Below, in pieces: positions 55,405-64,000 of a DNA stretch of 64,000 bases. The DNA comes from Bacteroidota bacterium (GTDB taxonomy: Bacteria; Bacteroidota; Bacteroidia; Chitinophagales; Chitinophagaceae): contig JAFDXK010000005.1 in NCBI GenBank assembly GCA_018267965.1, forward strand, positions 186,001 through 250,000, given 5' to 3'. The notes below the pieces were generated by a model. The model did no database searches. It worked only from the letters and a program-made list of their open reading frames with translations, and was not told where the DNA came from. Position 1 is the stretch's first letter, and the number at the start of each line of letters is the position of its first letter. A program made the translations under genes and the position numbers.

Positions 55405-55893
55405 TTATATGTGTTTTTTTGTTAAAAAGTAAGTATTAATTAATCCATAACCCTTAATTTGCTTTAACCCATTTGCTATAAAATCGTATCGTCCTTGAAC
55501 TAAATTTTTAAATGCTTCAGTGCATTGTATTTTTCCTGCTTCACCTGTGGATTCCATTCGACTCGCAATATTTACAGCGTCTCCCCAAAGATCATATGCA
55601 AATTTAGTTTTGCCAATTACACCTCCAACAACAGCACCGCAATTAATTCCAATACGGAAATTAATCAGAGTATTATCGTGTGAGCGTTGTCCTCCTAAAG
55701 TTTCCTGTACTTCAAGAGCCATTTCAGCAACGGCATCGGCATGGTCTGCTCTCTGTTTTGGTAAATTAGCGACAGCCATATAACAATCACCAATTGTTTT
55801 TATTTTTTCCACATAAGGTAAAAGAATAGCTGGCGATGCAGGCCAGGTGAGTTGGGCGTTTGCTATGTTATGGCAAAACAGGACTAATACCAT
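55405..55893 (-). pseudogene. Truncated class III adenylate/guanylate cyclase behind a signal-peptide-like N-terminus
   Basis: A 162-residue frame. The last 135 residues are the second half of a class III cyclase domain: EKIKTIGDCYMAVANLP, then RIGINCGAVVGGVIG, then DLWGDAVNIASRMES. The first half of the domain, which carries the first metal-binding Asp, is missing. In its place the chain starts with hydrophobic sequence and CHNIANAQ, as at the end of a signal peptide. A stop precedes this stretch directly, and no good start exists further upstream. I read it as the product of a deletion that joined a secretion signal to half a cyclase; it cannot be an active cyclase. Confidence 0.75.
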
Positions 55894-56539
55894 AAAGCAT
55901 AGCCGCAGACTGGTTTTTAGAATTGCTTTTTTTATGAGATTTTACATTTTGGGTAAGAAAATTTGAATTAGGACTGGTAACGATGCGGTGCAGATGGGCT
56001 GCGTTCGTGTAGTGGTATCATGTTGGTATAATTTGGTGATCAATACAATTATTAGCAGGTAATCAACACCTGTTACGCCTGTGCATAAGCACAAGTGCAG
56101 TCATGTTTTGCGAAACAGCTATACCCTAGAGAAGGTATATATACTTACGAGGCTAACCGCATAAGTTATAGAGAACTTGATAAGGTAAAAAACAACAAAA
56201 ACCCTGCTTTTAGGGATGGTAATATATCCAGAGCGTAAAATAAAATCCAAACGAAGGATCGAATGATATAATAAAGCTACTGCTTTATTTATTCCGGTCA
56301 AATTATTTTATAGGTATCTGTAGTTACCTCTTTATTTGTTTTGTTTAAGGATATTTTAGAAACCAATCGGAAAAATCAAACATTCACAATGAAAACACTC
56401 GCCTATTTCTTTATATTTTCTAAATAACTATCTTTAACATAACCACTTCTCTATCAGGGGTATTATTGTTTCGCTATGCTTTAAATTTCTGTTTCATAGC
56501 GTTTAGCCTCTCTACATTTAACAGTCAAACTAAATTATT
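55894..56539. other. Intergenic region before rmuC
   Basis: About 650 AT-rich bases with no supported gene. It contains a hairpin at 56270-56289 (AATAAAGC tact GCTTTATT), possibly a terminator for the minus-strand side. TACATTTA just before rmuC is a weak -7-like box. Nothing else was recognised. Confidence 0.5.
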
Positions 56540-58009
56540 ATGGTTAATAATATTATTCTGATAGTAGCTCTAATCATTTTGGTTGAAATCACCATTTTGG
56601 TTTATCGCAGCCTTTTAAAAAAACCAATCGTTAATAACGAAAGCGAGTTGAAGTATAAAATTGAGGGAATATTGGGTGAAATTTCCAGAATAGAATCTGC
56701 CGTAAAACAGGAGATATCTACCAATAGGGCCGAAGGCAACGAAGCTGCAAAAAACACACGTCTTGAACTATCAAATTCATTAAAAGGATTTGAAGAAAAA
56801 TTGAATAGCCTAACCAATACGCTTGAATTAAAATTAAAAGAAGCTAATGAGTCTAACGTCAATAATGTCAAAGACAATCGTAAAGAAATAAAAGAGGCAT
56901 TAGATAATTTTAAGAGTGATTTTTCTAAATCAATCGACACCTTCAATACCGCTCAAAAGGATAACTTCTTCGCTCTATTGAATAAACAAGAAGATCAAAA
57001 TAAAAACACCTCTGATAAGCTTGATAAAATGCGAGAAGTTGTTGAAACCAAGATATCAGATTTGCAAACCGGCAATGAAAAGAAACTCGATGAAATGCGA
57101 GCTACTGTTGATGAAAAATTGCAAAAAACCCTTGAAACTCGTTTAGGGGAATCCTTTAAATTAGTCAGCGAAAGATTGGAAGCAGTACATAAAGGGCTAG
57201 GTGATATGCAACAATTAGCCACAGGAGTAGGCGATTTAAAAAGAGTATTATCGAACGTAAAAACACGAGGTGTGTTAGGGGAATACCAACTAGAAAATAT
57301 ATTGGAACAAATATTGACGCTAGACCAATACGGCAAAAATGTAAAAACTAAAGAAGGTTCTAATTCCATGGTAGAATTTGCTGTTAAGCTCCCAGGACGA
57401 GAAAATAACGACAAAGTTGTATGGTTACCAATTGATTCCAAATTTCCTAAAGAAGATTTTGAACTATTGATAGATGCATATGAACAAGCAGTACCTGAAA
57501 ATATTGAGGAATGCAGAAAAAGCTTTGTAAAAGGGATAAGGAAATGCGCAGTAGATATCTGCACAAAATACATTGATCCACCAAACACGACAGATTTCGC
57601 CATTCTTTTCTTGCCATTTGAAAGCCTTTATGCCGAAGTATTACGTACACCCGGCTTGTTTGAATCTATCCAGCGCGAATGCAAAATAATTATTACTGGC
57701 CCTACCACTCTATCCGCATTACTGAATAGCCTGCAAATGGGATTCAGAACCTTGGCTATTGAAAAACGATCTAGTGAAGTATGGCAATTACTAGGTGCTG
57801 TAAAGACTGAATTTGGCAACTTCGGCACAATACTTGAAAAAACACAAAAGAAATTGCAGGAAGCAAGCAATGTAATAGACCAAGCCAGTGTCAGATCAAG
57901 AGCGATAGAAAGAAAGTTAAAAACTGTGCAAGAGTTACCTAAAACTGAAGCTGCTAATCTATTAGGAGAAGTTGCAGAAAGCAATATAATCGAAACTGAA
58001 GAAGAATAA
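56540..58009 (+). CDS. rmuC: DNA recombination protein RmuC
   Basis: A 489-residue protein. An N-terminal membrane segment (about 4-22: IILIVALIILVEITILVY) is followed by a long coiled coil (about 30-215; KEANESNVNNVKDNRKEIKE and onward). The RmuC domain follows at about 225-430: VKTRGVLGEYQLENILEQIL, EFAVKLPG, WLPIDSKFPKEDFE, FAILFLPFESLYAEVLR and ITGPTTLSALLNSLQMGFR are all present in the family's order. RmuC limits inversions at repeats, and its domain has a restriction-nuclease-like fold; related proteins also occur in defence loci. Its stop codon abuts the tracrRNA terminator, and it precedes cas9 by 91 bases. Confidence 0.93.
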   Translation: MVNNIILIVALIILVEITILVYRSLLKKPIVNNESELKYKIEGILGEISRIESAVKQEISTNRAEGNEAAKNTRLELSNSLKGFEEKLNSLTNTLELKLKEANESNVNNVKDNRKEIKEALDNFKSDFSKSIDTFNTAQKDNFFALLNKQEDQNKNTSDKLDKMREVVETKISDLQTGNEKKLDEMRATVDEKLQKTLETRLGESFKLVSERLEAVHKGLGDMQQLATGVGDLKRVLSNVKTRGVLGEYQLENILEQILTLDQYGKNVKTKEGSNSMVEFAVKLPGRENNDKVVWLPIDSKFPKEDFELLIDAYEQAVPENIEECRKSFVKGIRKCAVDICTKYIDPPNTTDFAILFLPFESLYAEVLRTPGLFESIQRECKIIITGPTTLSALLNSLQMGFRTLAIEKRSSEVWQLLGAVKTEFGNFGTILEKTQKKLQEASNVIDQASVRSRAIERKLKTVQELPKTEAANLLGEVAESNIIETEEE

Positions 58010-58081
58010 AAAAGCCATAGAGGAACTATGGCTAAGGCTTATCGCCTGCGGAATAATCACTTATTGTGATAAGCTTTCATA
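58006..58081 (-). ncRNA. tracrRNA of the type II-C system
   Basis: On the minus strand, TGAAAGC (58073-58079), two bases, then ATCACAA (58064-58070) is complementary to TTGTGAT and GCTTTCA in the 5' part of the CRISPR repeat, with a 2-nt mismatch in the middle as typical of repeat:anti-repeat pairs. After it come about 30 bases and then a strong hairpin with a run of six T. A TTG / TATATTTT promoter lies just upstream, inside the start of cas9. The predicted RNA is about 75 nt, and runs opposite to cas9, in the same direction as the array transcript. Part of it (GCTTATC at 58037-58043 with GATAAGC at 58068-58074) can fold on itself, competing with the crRNA. Confidence 0.78.
58013..58033 (-). 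terminator. Terminator of the tracrRNA
   Basis: An 8-bp stem AGCCATAG / CTATGGCT with the loop AGGAA (plus strand); on the minus strand it is followed by TTTTT. It touches the stop codon of rmuC (58007-58009). Confidence 0.8.
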
Positions 58082-58084
58082 ACG

Positions 58085-58113
58085 AAAATATACAGATTAA
58101 ATGAAAAAAACAA
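58085..58113 (-). promoter_or_regulatory. tracrRNA promoter overlapping the cas9 start
   Basis: On the minus strand TTG (58111-58113), 18 bases, then TATATTTT (58085-58092), close to TTG / TAnnTTTG. The expected start is near 58080, at the first anti-repeat base. The -33 box lies within codons 4-5 of cas9, so transcription of the two may interfere. Confidence 0.55.
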
Positions 58114-61100
58114 TTCTCGGTCTTGATATAGGCATTAATAGTATTGGTTGGGCACTCATAAAGGAAGACAGCCAAATAATAGATTGCGGTGTGCGCATAT
58201 TCCCAGTTGGAGTTAAAGAAGATGATTATAACAAATCAGGGAGTGAAATTTCTAAGAATGCGTCTCGCAGGTTAGCTCGTAGTATTCGAAGAGGGTATTT
58301 CCGATACAAATTACGTCGTAAGGCATTACTTTCCATATTGCAGGAGTTGAAAATGCTCCCTGAAAATGGACTTATACACCTCCCCTCAAAAGAATTATAT
58401 GCACTACGCAGGAAAGGCCTTGACGAAAAACTGAGTTTACAGGAATTTGGAAGGATTATCTTATTACTCAACCAACGCAGAGGTTTCAAAAGCAGTAAGA
58501 AGGGACTGGCTAATGAGAAAGAAAAAAGCCAACTGAAGCTCGAAATGAAAGAGCTTGAGAAAAAAATCATTGAGCAAAACTGTCGTACTATCGGTGAATA
58601 TTTTTACCTCTTATTTTTGAAGAATTCAGATGATGAAAATTGCTATAATTCCCAACAGCCAGTAGAACGCATTAGAACTAAGCACGTAGACAGGAAGTTA
58701 TATGCCCAGGAATTTGATTTGATTTGGGAAAAACAAAAGAAATATTATCCTGAAATATTGACTGACGAAAATAAGAAACGAATAAAAGATGATTGCCTAT
58801 ATTATCAACGTAAATTAAAATCTCAAAAACATCTTGTAGGAAAATGCCAGTTTGAATCGACTAAGAAATGTTGTCCAGCAAGCAAAGTTGAGTTTCAGGA
58901 ATTCAGGATATGGCAAATACTTAACAATATCAGAATAACTGTAACTGAACGCTATCGTGAGCCTTTAACTACTGAAGAAAAAAATATAATATTCGATAAA
59001 CTTAACACTGTTGAACACTGTTCTATAAGCGAAATAAAAAAAGCAATTGGATTAAGTAGTGCCAGGTTTAATGAATTGCCTGAAAAACTGAAAGGCAATA
59101 CTACCCATGCTCGCATTGCTAATGCTATAGGCTTTGATTTTTATTGGTCTTTATCTCCACAACAACAACAGCAACTATGGCATATTTTATTCTTTGCGGA
59201 TGATGAGGATTGGCTTTACAATTACGCTGTTGAAAAACTAAACTTTACTGATAAACAAGCAGCAGCTTTTGCCGCTGTTCAACTTGAAGATGGATATTCA
59301 AGCATTAGCTCTAAGGCTTTATTAATAGGCAAAGACAGAGATGTTGTTGATAATGGCATTCTGCATAACTTAAAGAAAGGCTCAACATATGACATGGCAG
59401 TAAAAGAAGCAGGCTATTCACACCACTCTTACGATGCAGAAAGTAATGACCCTAACAGAATTTTGGTTGAGAAAATTACTTTAGATACCAAAGAAAATAT
59501 CCGTAACCCTTTAGTGCAACAATGTATCAGCGAAAGTATACGTTTGGTAAATGCTATTATTAAAAAATATGGCCCTCCTGACATAATAAGGGTGGAAATG
59601 GCAAGGTCATTGAAAAAACCTAAAAACGAACGAGAACAGGAAAAACGAAGAAATGATGATACCGCAAAACGTAGAGATGAATATCGTGAGTTTTTGAAAA
59701 AACGGTTACAAAAGGAGTACATCACTAAATCTGAACTAATAAAGTTTGAGCTCTTTCTTGAGATGCAATACGCAGAAGATGAATTAAAGAAAGTTAACGA
59801 AGACATTGATACCGAGGAATTCAAAAAATTTTCACGAAATGTCAAAACAAGCGATAGGGAAAAATATGCACTATGGCTGGAATGTGGACGTATTTCGCCA
59901 TATACTGGAAATGTAATAAATCTTACAAGGCTATTTAGTTCAGAAATAGAGATTGAGCATATCATTCCGTACAGTAAATGCATGAATGATTCCTTTAATA
60001 ATAAAACATTGTGTGAAAGGCATATTAATGAGGAAAAAGGAAACCGTACCCCCTACGAATACCTTGGCAATGATACTGAAAAATGGAAAGAATTTAAGGA
60101 AAGAATCAGATATTTTAAAGATAACAAACAGGAACAATTTACAAGAACGGAATTGCCTGATGATTTTCTGAGCAGCCAACTAAACAATACAGCATATGTA
60201 GCAAGGGAAGTACAAAAGCACCTTAAAAAAGTGTGTAAAGAGGTAAACATCACCAACGGACAAGCTACAAGTTGGCTACGTAAGTTCTGGGGATTAAATG
60301 AATTGCTTAATCCGGACGGCACTAACGAAAAATCAAGACATGATCATAGGCACCATATCATCGATGCAATAGTGATAGCGTTCACAAGCATACAATATAT
60401 TCAAATACTGAGTAGAGAAAGTCAATTTGATGGTTCTGGTAGAATGCGTGTTGAGGGTATTAAATTCCCATTCCCATCGTTTAAGCTACAGGTAAATGAG
60501 AAATTAAATGATGTATTGGTCTCTTATAGAAACAAAAAAAGATTACTGAATGTAAAGACAAACAAATATATCCATTCAGACTCTGATAGACTGCATCACC
60601 AAAAAACGTTTCAGGTACGTGGTGCTCTTCATGAAGAAACTCACTATGGTATTATTAAAAATCCACGAACAGGAGAATCTAATTACGTAGTACGAAAACC
60701 AGTTAACACTATTGATACAGAAAAACAAATTGACAAAATAGTTGATCCTCAAATACAAAATATTATCAGGGATCACATTGTAGCGAATGGTGGAAAAATA
60801 AAACCAGCTCTTGTAAACCCTGTTTATATGAAAACTAAGACGGGTAAAAACGTACCCATTAAAAATGTTCGTATGTTGGATAATTCAGAACGTTTAATTC
60901 AATTACGTCCTAAGGAAAATTCGAAGCTCTTTGTTTCATCTGGAAGTAATTATTGTATTGCAATATATGAAAATGAAAGTGGTGAACGTGATTTTGAAAC
61001 AGTATCCTTTTTTGATGCGGTAAAGCGCAAAAAAGCATCTCAACATTTGATGCCATTTACAAAAAACGGAAAGAAATTGATATTTTCTTTAAAACAAAAG

Positions 61101-61346
61101 GACATGGTGATATTGTATGATAAGCATCCTGATGAAGTCGATTGGAATGACAAGAGAGATTTACATAAAAGATTGTGCAGAGTAATAAAATTTGATGTCG
61201 TTGGTCAGGTTTTCTTTGGAAGACATAATATTTCAAAGTTGGATAAAACTGTGGATAGGAATATCAATTTATTTCAGCAAAAATATTCTACAATGAAAGC
61301 AATTAAAGTGCAGATAGACATTTTAGGCAATATCAAAAAAGTATAA
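58101..61346 (+). CDS. cas9: Type II-C CRISPR-associated nuclease Cas9
   Basis: A 1081-residue RNA-guided DNA endonuclease of the short type II-C form. The RuvC I motif is LGLDIGINSIGWA (Asp 9); the Arg-rich bridge helix follows at about 51-80 (NASRRLARSIRRGYFRYKLR). RuvC II is IIRVEMAR (Glu 499). The HNH domain has EIEHIIPYSKC (His 620) and EEKGNRTP (Asn 648). RuvC III is HHIIDAIVIAF (His 752, Asp 755). All catalytic residues are present, so both strands should be cut. The C-terminal 300 residues form the PAM-interacting part. The start ATG gives the normal MKKTILGLDIG beginning. cas1 starts two bases after its stop. The predicted tracrRNA lies directly upstream on the other strand. Confidence 0.97.
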   Translation: MKKTILGLDIGINSIGWALIKEDSQIIDCGVRIFPVGVKEDDYNKSGSEISKNASRRLARSIRRGYFRYKLRRKALLSILQELKMLPENGLIHLPSKELYALRRKGLDEKLSLQEFGRIILLLNQRRGFKSSKKGLANEKEKSQLKLEMKELEKKIIEQNCRTIGEYFYLLFLKNSDDENCYNSQQPVERIRTKHVDRKLYAQEFDLIWEKQKKYYPEILTDENKKRIKDDCLYYQRKLKSQKHLVGKCQFESTKKCCPASKVEFQEFRIWQILNNIRITVTERYREPLTTEEKNIIFDKLNTVEHCSISEIKKAIGLSSARFNELPEKLKGNTTHARIANAIGFDFYWSLSPQQQQQLWHILFFADDEDWLYNYAVEKLNFTDKQAAAFAAVQLEDGYSSISSKALLIGKDRDVVDNGILHNLKKGSTYDMAVKEAGYSHHSYDAESNDPNRILVEKITLDTKENIRNPLVQQCISESIRLVNAIIKKYGPPDIIRVEMARSLKKPKNEREQEKRRNDDTAKRRDEYREFLKKRLQKEYITKSELIKFELFLEMQYAEDELKKVNEDIDTEEFKKFSRNVKTSDREKYALWLECGRISPYTGNVINLTRLFSSEIEIEHIIPYSKCMNDSFNNKTLCERHINEEKGNRTPYEYLGNDTEKWKEFKERIRYFKDNKQEQFTRTELPDDFLSSQLNNTAYVAREVQKHLKKVCKEVNITNGQATSWLRKFWGLNELLNPDGTNEKSRHDHRHHIIDAIVIAFTSIQYIQILSRESQFDGSGRMRVEGIKFPFPSFKLQVNEKLNDVLVSYRNKKRLLNVKTNKYIHSDSDRLHHQKTFQVRGALHEETHYGIIKNPRTGESNYVVRKPVNTIDTEKQIDKIVDPQIQNIIRDHIVANGGKIKPALVNPVYMKTKTGKNVPIKNVRMLDNSERLIQLRPKENSKLFVSSGSNYCIAIYENESGERDFETVSFFDAVKRKKASQHLMPFTKNGKKLIFSLKQKDMVILYDKHPDEVDWNDKRDLHKRLCRVIKFDVVGQVFFGRHNISKLDKTVDRNINLFQQKYSTMKAIKVQIDILGNIKKV

Positions 61347-61348
61347 TC

Positions 61349-62582
<1,234 letters not shown>

Positions 62583-62590
62583 ATAATAGA

Positions 62591-62625
62591 ATGAAAAAAA
62601 TGGGCACCAAACCCATTTTTTTCAT
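62591..62625. terminator. Bidirectional terminator between cas2 and the array
   Basis: A 14-bp perfect stem, ATGAAAAAAATGGG / CCCATTTTTTTCAT, loop CACCAAA. The T-rich side serves the cas operon, and the complementary side serves transcripts that come from the array on the minus strand. Confidence 0.85.
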
Positions 62626-62674
62626 CGTAAAAATACCATACAACCCTTTACAGTAGCCGATTTTAAAGAATCGT

Positions 62675-64000
62675 GGTATCTAAGACCTAAGCTACGAATT
62701 AATTTGAAAGCAAATCACAACTGAAACAATACGGTACCGACTGGGATTTGGGGTATCTAAGACCTAAGCTACGAATTAATTTGAAAGCAAATCACAACTT
62801 ACTCGAAGGCTACGATATCCGATACACCGGTATCTAAGACCTAAGCTACGAATTAATTTGAAAGCAAATCACAACTGACAATGCACGAATCATTTAAAAA
62901 AGCAGGGTATCTAAGACCTAAGCTACGAATTAATTTGAAAGCAAATCACAACTGTAAAGCCAACGATATACATTAACACCTTGGTATCTAAGACCTAAGC
63001 TACGAATTAATTTGAAAGCAAATCACAACTTTCTACAATTGTTGATTTGCCAGAACTGAGGTATCTAAGACCTAAGCTACGAATTAATTTGAAAGCAAAT
63101 CACAACTTAACGTTTTGTTAAAGCACATAAAAAAACGGTATCTAAGACCTAAGCTACGAATTAATTTGAAAGCAAATCACAACGACACGGCAACAACATC
63201 TTTACCGCTTGGAGGTATCTAAGACCTAAGCTACGAATTAATTTGAAAGCAAATCACAACTCAGTAAAGGTGGTTAAAGTGGTTAAAATAGGTATCTAAG
63301 ACCTAAGCTACGAATTAATTTGAAAGCAAATCACAACTCCTGAAATATAGTTATTGGTGTGCTACCGGTATCTAAGACCTAAGCTACGAATTAATTTGAA
63401 AGCAAATCACAACACTTCAAAAGAGAGAATAAGAAAAACGGCAGGTATCTAAGACCTAAGCTACGAATTAATTTGAAAGCAAATCACAACTTGGAAGGTA
63501 TGGCTAATTAAGAAAGCAAGGGTATCTAAGACCTAAGCTACGAATTAATTTGAAAGCAAATCACAACTCGCGCAACCATTCGAGCATATCTACTCCGGTA
63601 TCTAAGACCTAAGCTACGAATTAATTTGAAAGCAAATCACAACCCTTACTGCGTCCATTAGATTTTGAATTTGGTATCTAAGACCTAAGCTACGAATTAA
63701 TTTGAAAGCAAATCACAACTGTAGAAAAACGCTTTGACTTCCAAGTTGGGTATCTAAGACCTAAGCTACGAATTAATTTGAAAGCAAATCACAACTAGGT
63801 TGTAACAGTATTCTCATACCTTATTGGTATCTAAGACCTAAGCTACGAATTAATTTGAAAGCAAATCACAACATCTATGCCCTGCGGGTATTCCCACAGT
63901 AGGGTATCTAAGACCTAAGCTACGAATTAATTTGAAAGCAAATCACAACTTTTATATCGATGTTATAAATAGCTTTCATGGTATCTAAGACCTAAGCTAC
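62675..64000 (-). CRISPR. Type II-C CRISPR array, 17 complete repeats plus a partial one, running out of the window
   Basis: The repeat is 47 bases, begins GGTATCTAAGACCTAAGCTA and ends AAGCAAATCACAAC on the plus strand. Read on the minus strand it begins GTTGTGATTTGCTTTC, as in Bacteroides type II-C. Repeat starts: 62675, 62752, 62829, 62906, 62983, 63060, 63137, 63214, 63291, 63367, 63444, 63521, 63597, 63673, 63749, 63826, 63903 and 63980 (cut by the window end). Thirteen of the spacers are 30 bases and four are 29 (9th, 12th, 13th, 14th). I see no repeat change, even next to cas2. The direction of the repeat, and the minus-strand tracrRNA, show transcription towards cas2, so the leader should lie beyond base 64000. 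Confidence 0.97.

Noticed and set aside
55405..55893. Functional secreted cyclase
   Set aside because: The first half of the catalytic domain, including a metal-binding Asp, is missing.
62675..64000. Promoters inside each CRISPR repeat, as in some type II-C arrays
   Set aside because: On the minus strand TTTG and TAGCTTAG occur 16 bases apart, but the second box is a poor match to TAnnTTTG and the spacing is short.

Overview
The window looks like chromosome of a Bacteroidota bacterium, plausibly Chitinophagales/Chitinophagaceae-like. The signs are an AT-rich sequence, a secreted protein ending in a type IX secretion (T9SS) type A sorting domain, very large secreted RHS/YD proteins, promoters of the Bacteroidota type (TTG about 20 bases before TAnnTTTG), and a type II-C CRISPR system whose repeat begins GTTGTGATTTGCTTTCAAAT when read on the minus strand, as in Bacteroides. 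No tRNA or rRNA gene was recognised. The window is dominated by conflict, defence and mobile genes.

Layout. (1) 1-13.5 kb, plus strand: tail of a large SpvB/YD-like protein, a small secreted protein, a 3183-residue RHS protein with a variable C-terminal tip, a probable immunity gene overlapping its end, then a promoterless-looking 'orphan' RHS tip and two small exported proteins. (2) 13.7-16.3 kb: a frameshifted IS1-family transposase and a T9SS-secreted protein. (3) 16.4-20.0 kb: a replication/regulation block (primase-helicase, small ORF, HTH gene) divergent from an XRE regulator, with three 20-bp direct repeats between them. (4) 20.6-28.2 kb: a tightly packed five-gene operon: metallo-beta-lactamase-fold protein, an E2-E1-JAB fusion, a membrane protein, an HNH nuclease and a restriction-nuclease/STAND-type NTPase. 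This is the strongest candidate for a little-described defence system. (5) 28.3-34.5 kb: a TPR protein, a large serine recombinase with a small upstream ORF, a MerR-type regulator, small ORFs and a long hairpin region. (6) 35.0-50.9 kb, minus strand: a second copy of the three-gene RHS module (2140 aa, 249 aa, 2319 aa with a zinc-metallopeptidase-like tip) followed by its probable immunity gene and preceded by an OmpH/Skp-like protein and a lipoprotein. (7) 51.1-55.3 kb: a coupled three-gene operon with two PLD-fold proteins and a large unknown protein, a second candidate defence system. (8) 55.4-64 kb: a truncated cyclase, rmuC, and cas9-cas1-cas2 with an array of at least 17 spacers. A tracrRNA can be read on the minus strand between rmuC and cas9.

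How they work together (inference). Each RHS module would make two very large secreted proteins plus a small partner, delivering an exchangeable C-terminal toxin neutralised by the next gene. The ubiquitin-like conjugation operon, the PLD operon and the Cas9 system would protect against phages and plasmids. The recombinase, primase-helicase and transposase mark this as a place where mobile DNA has landed repeatedly.
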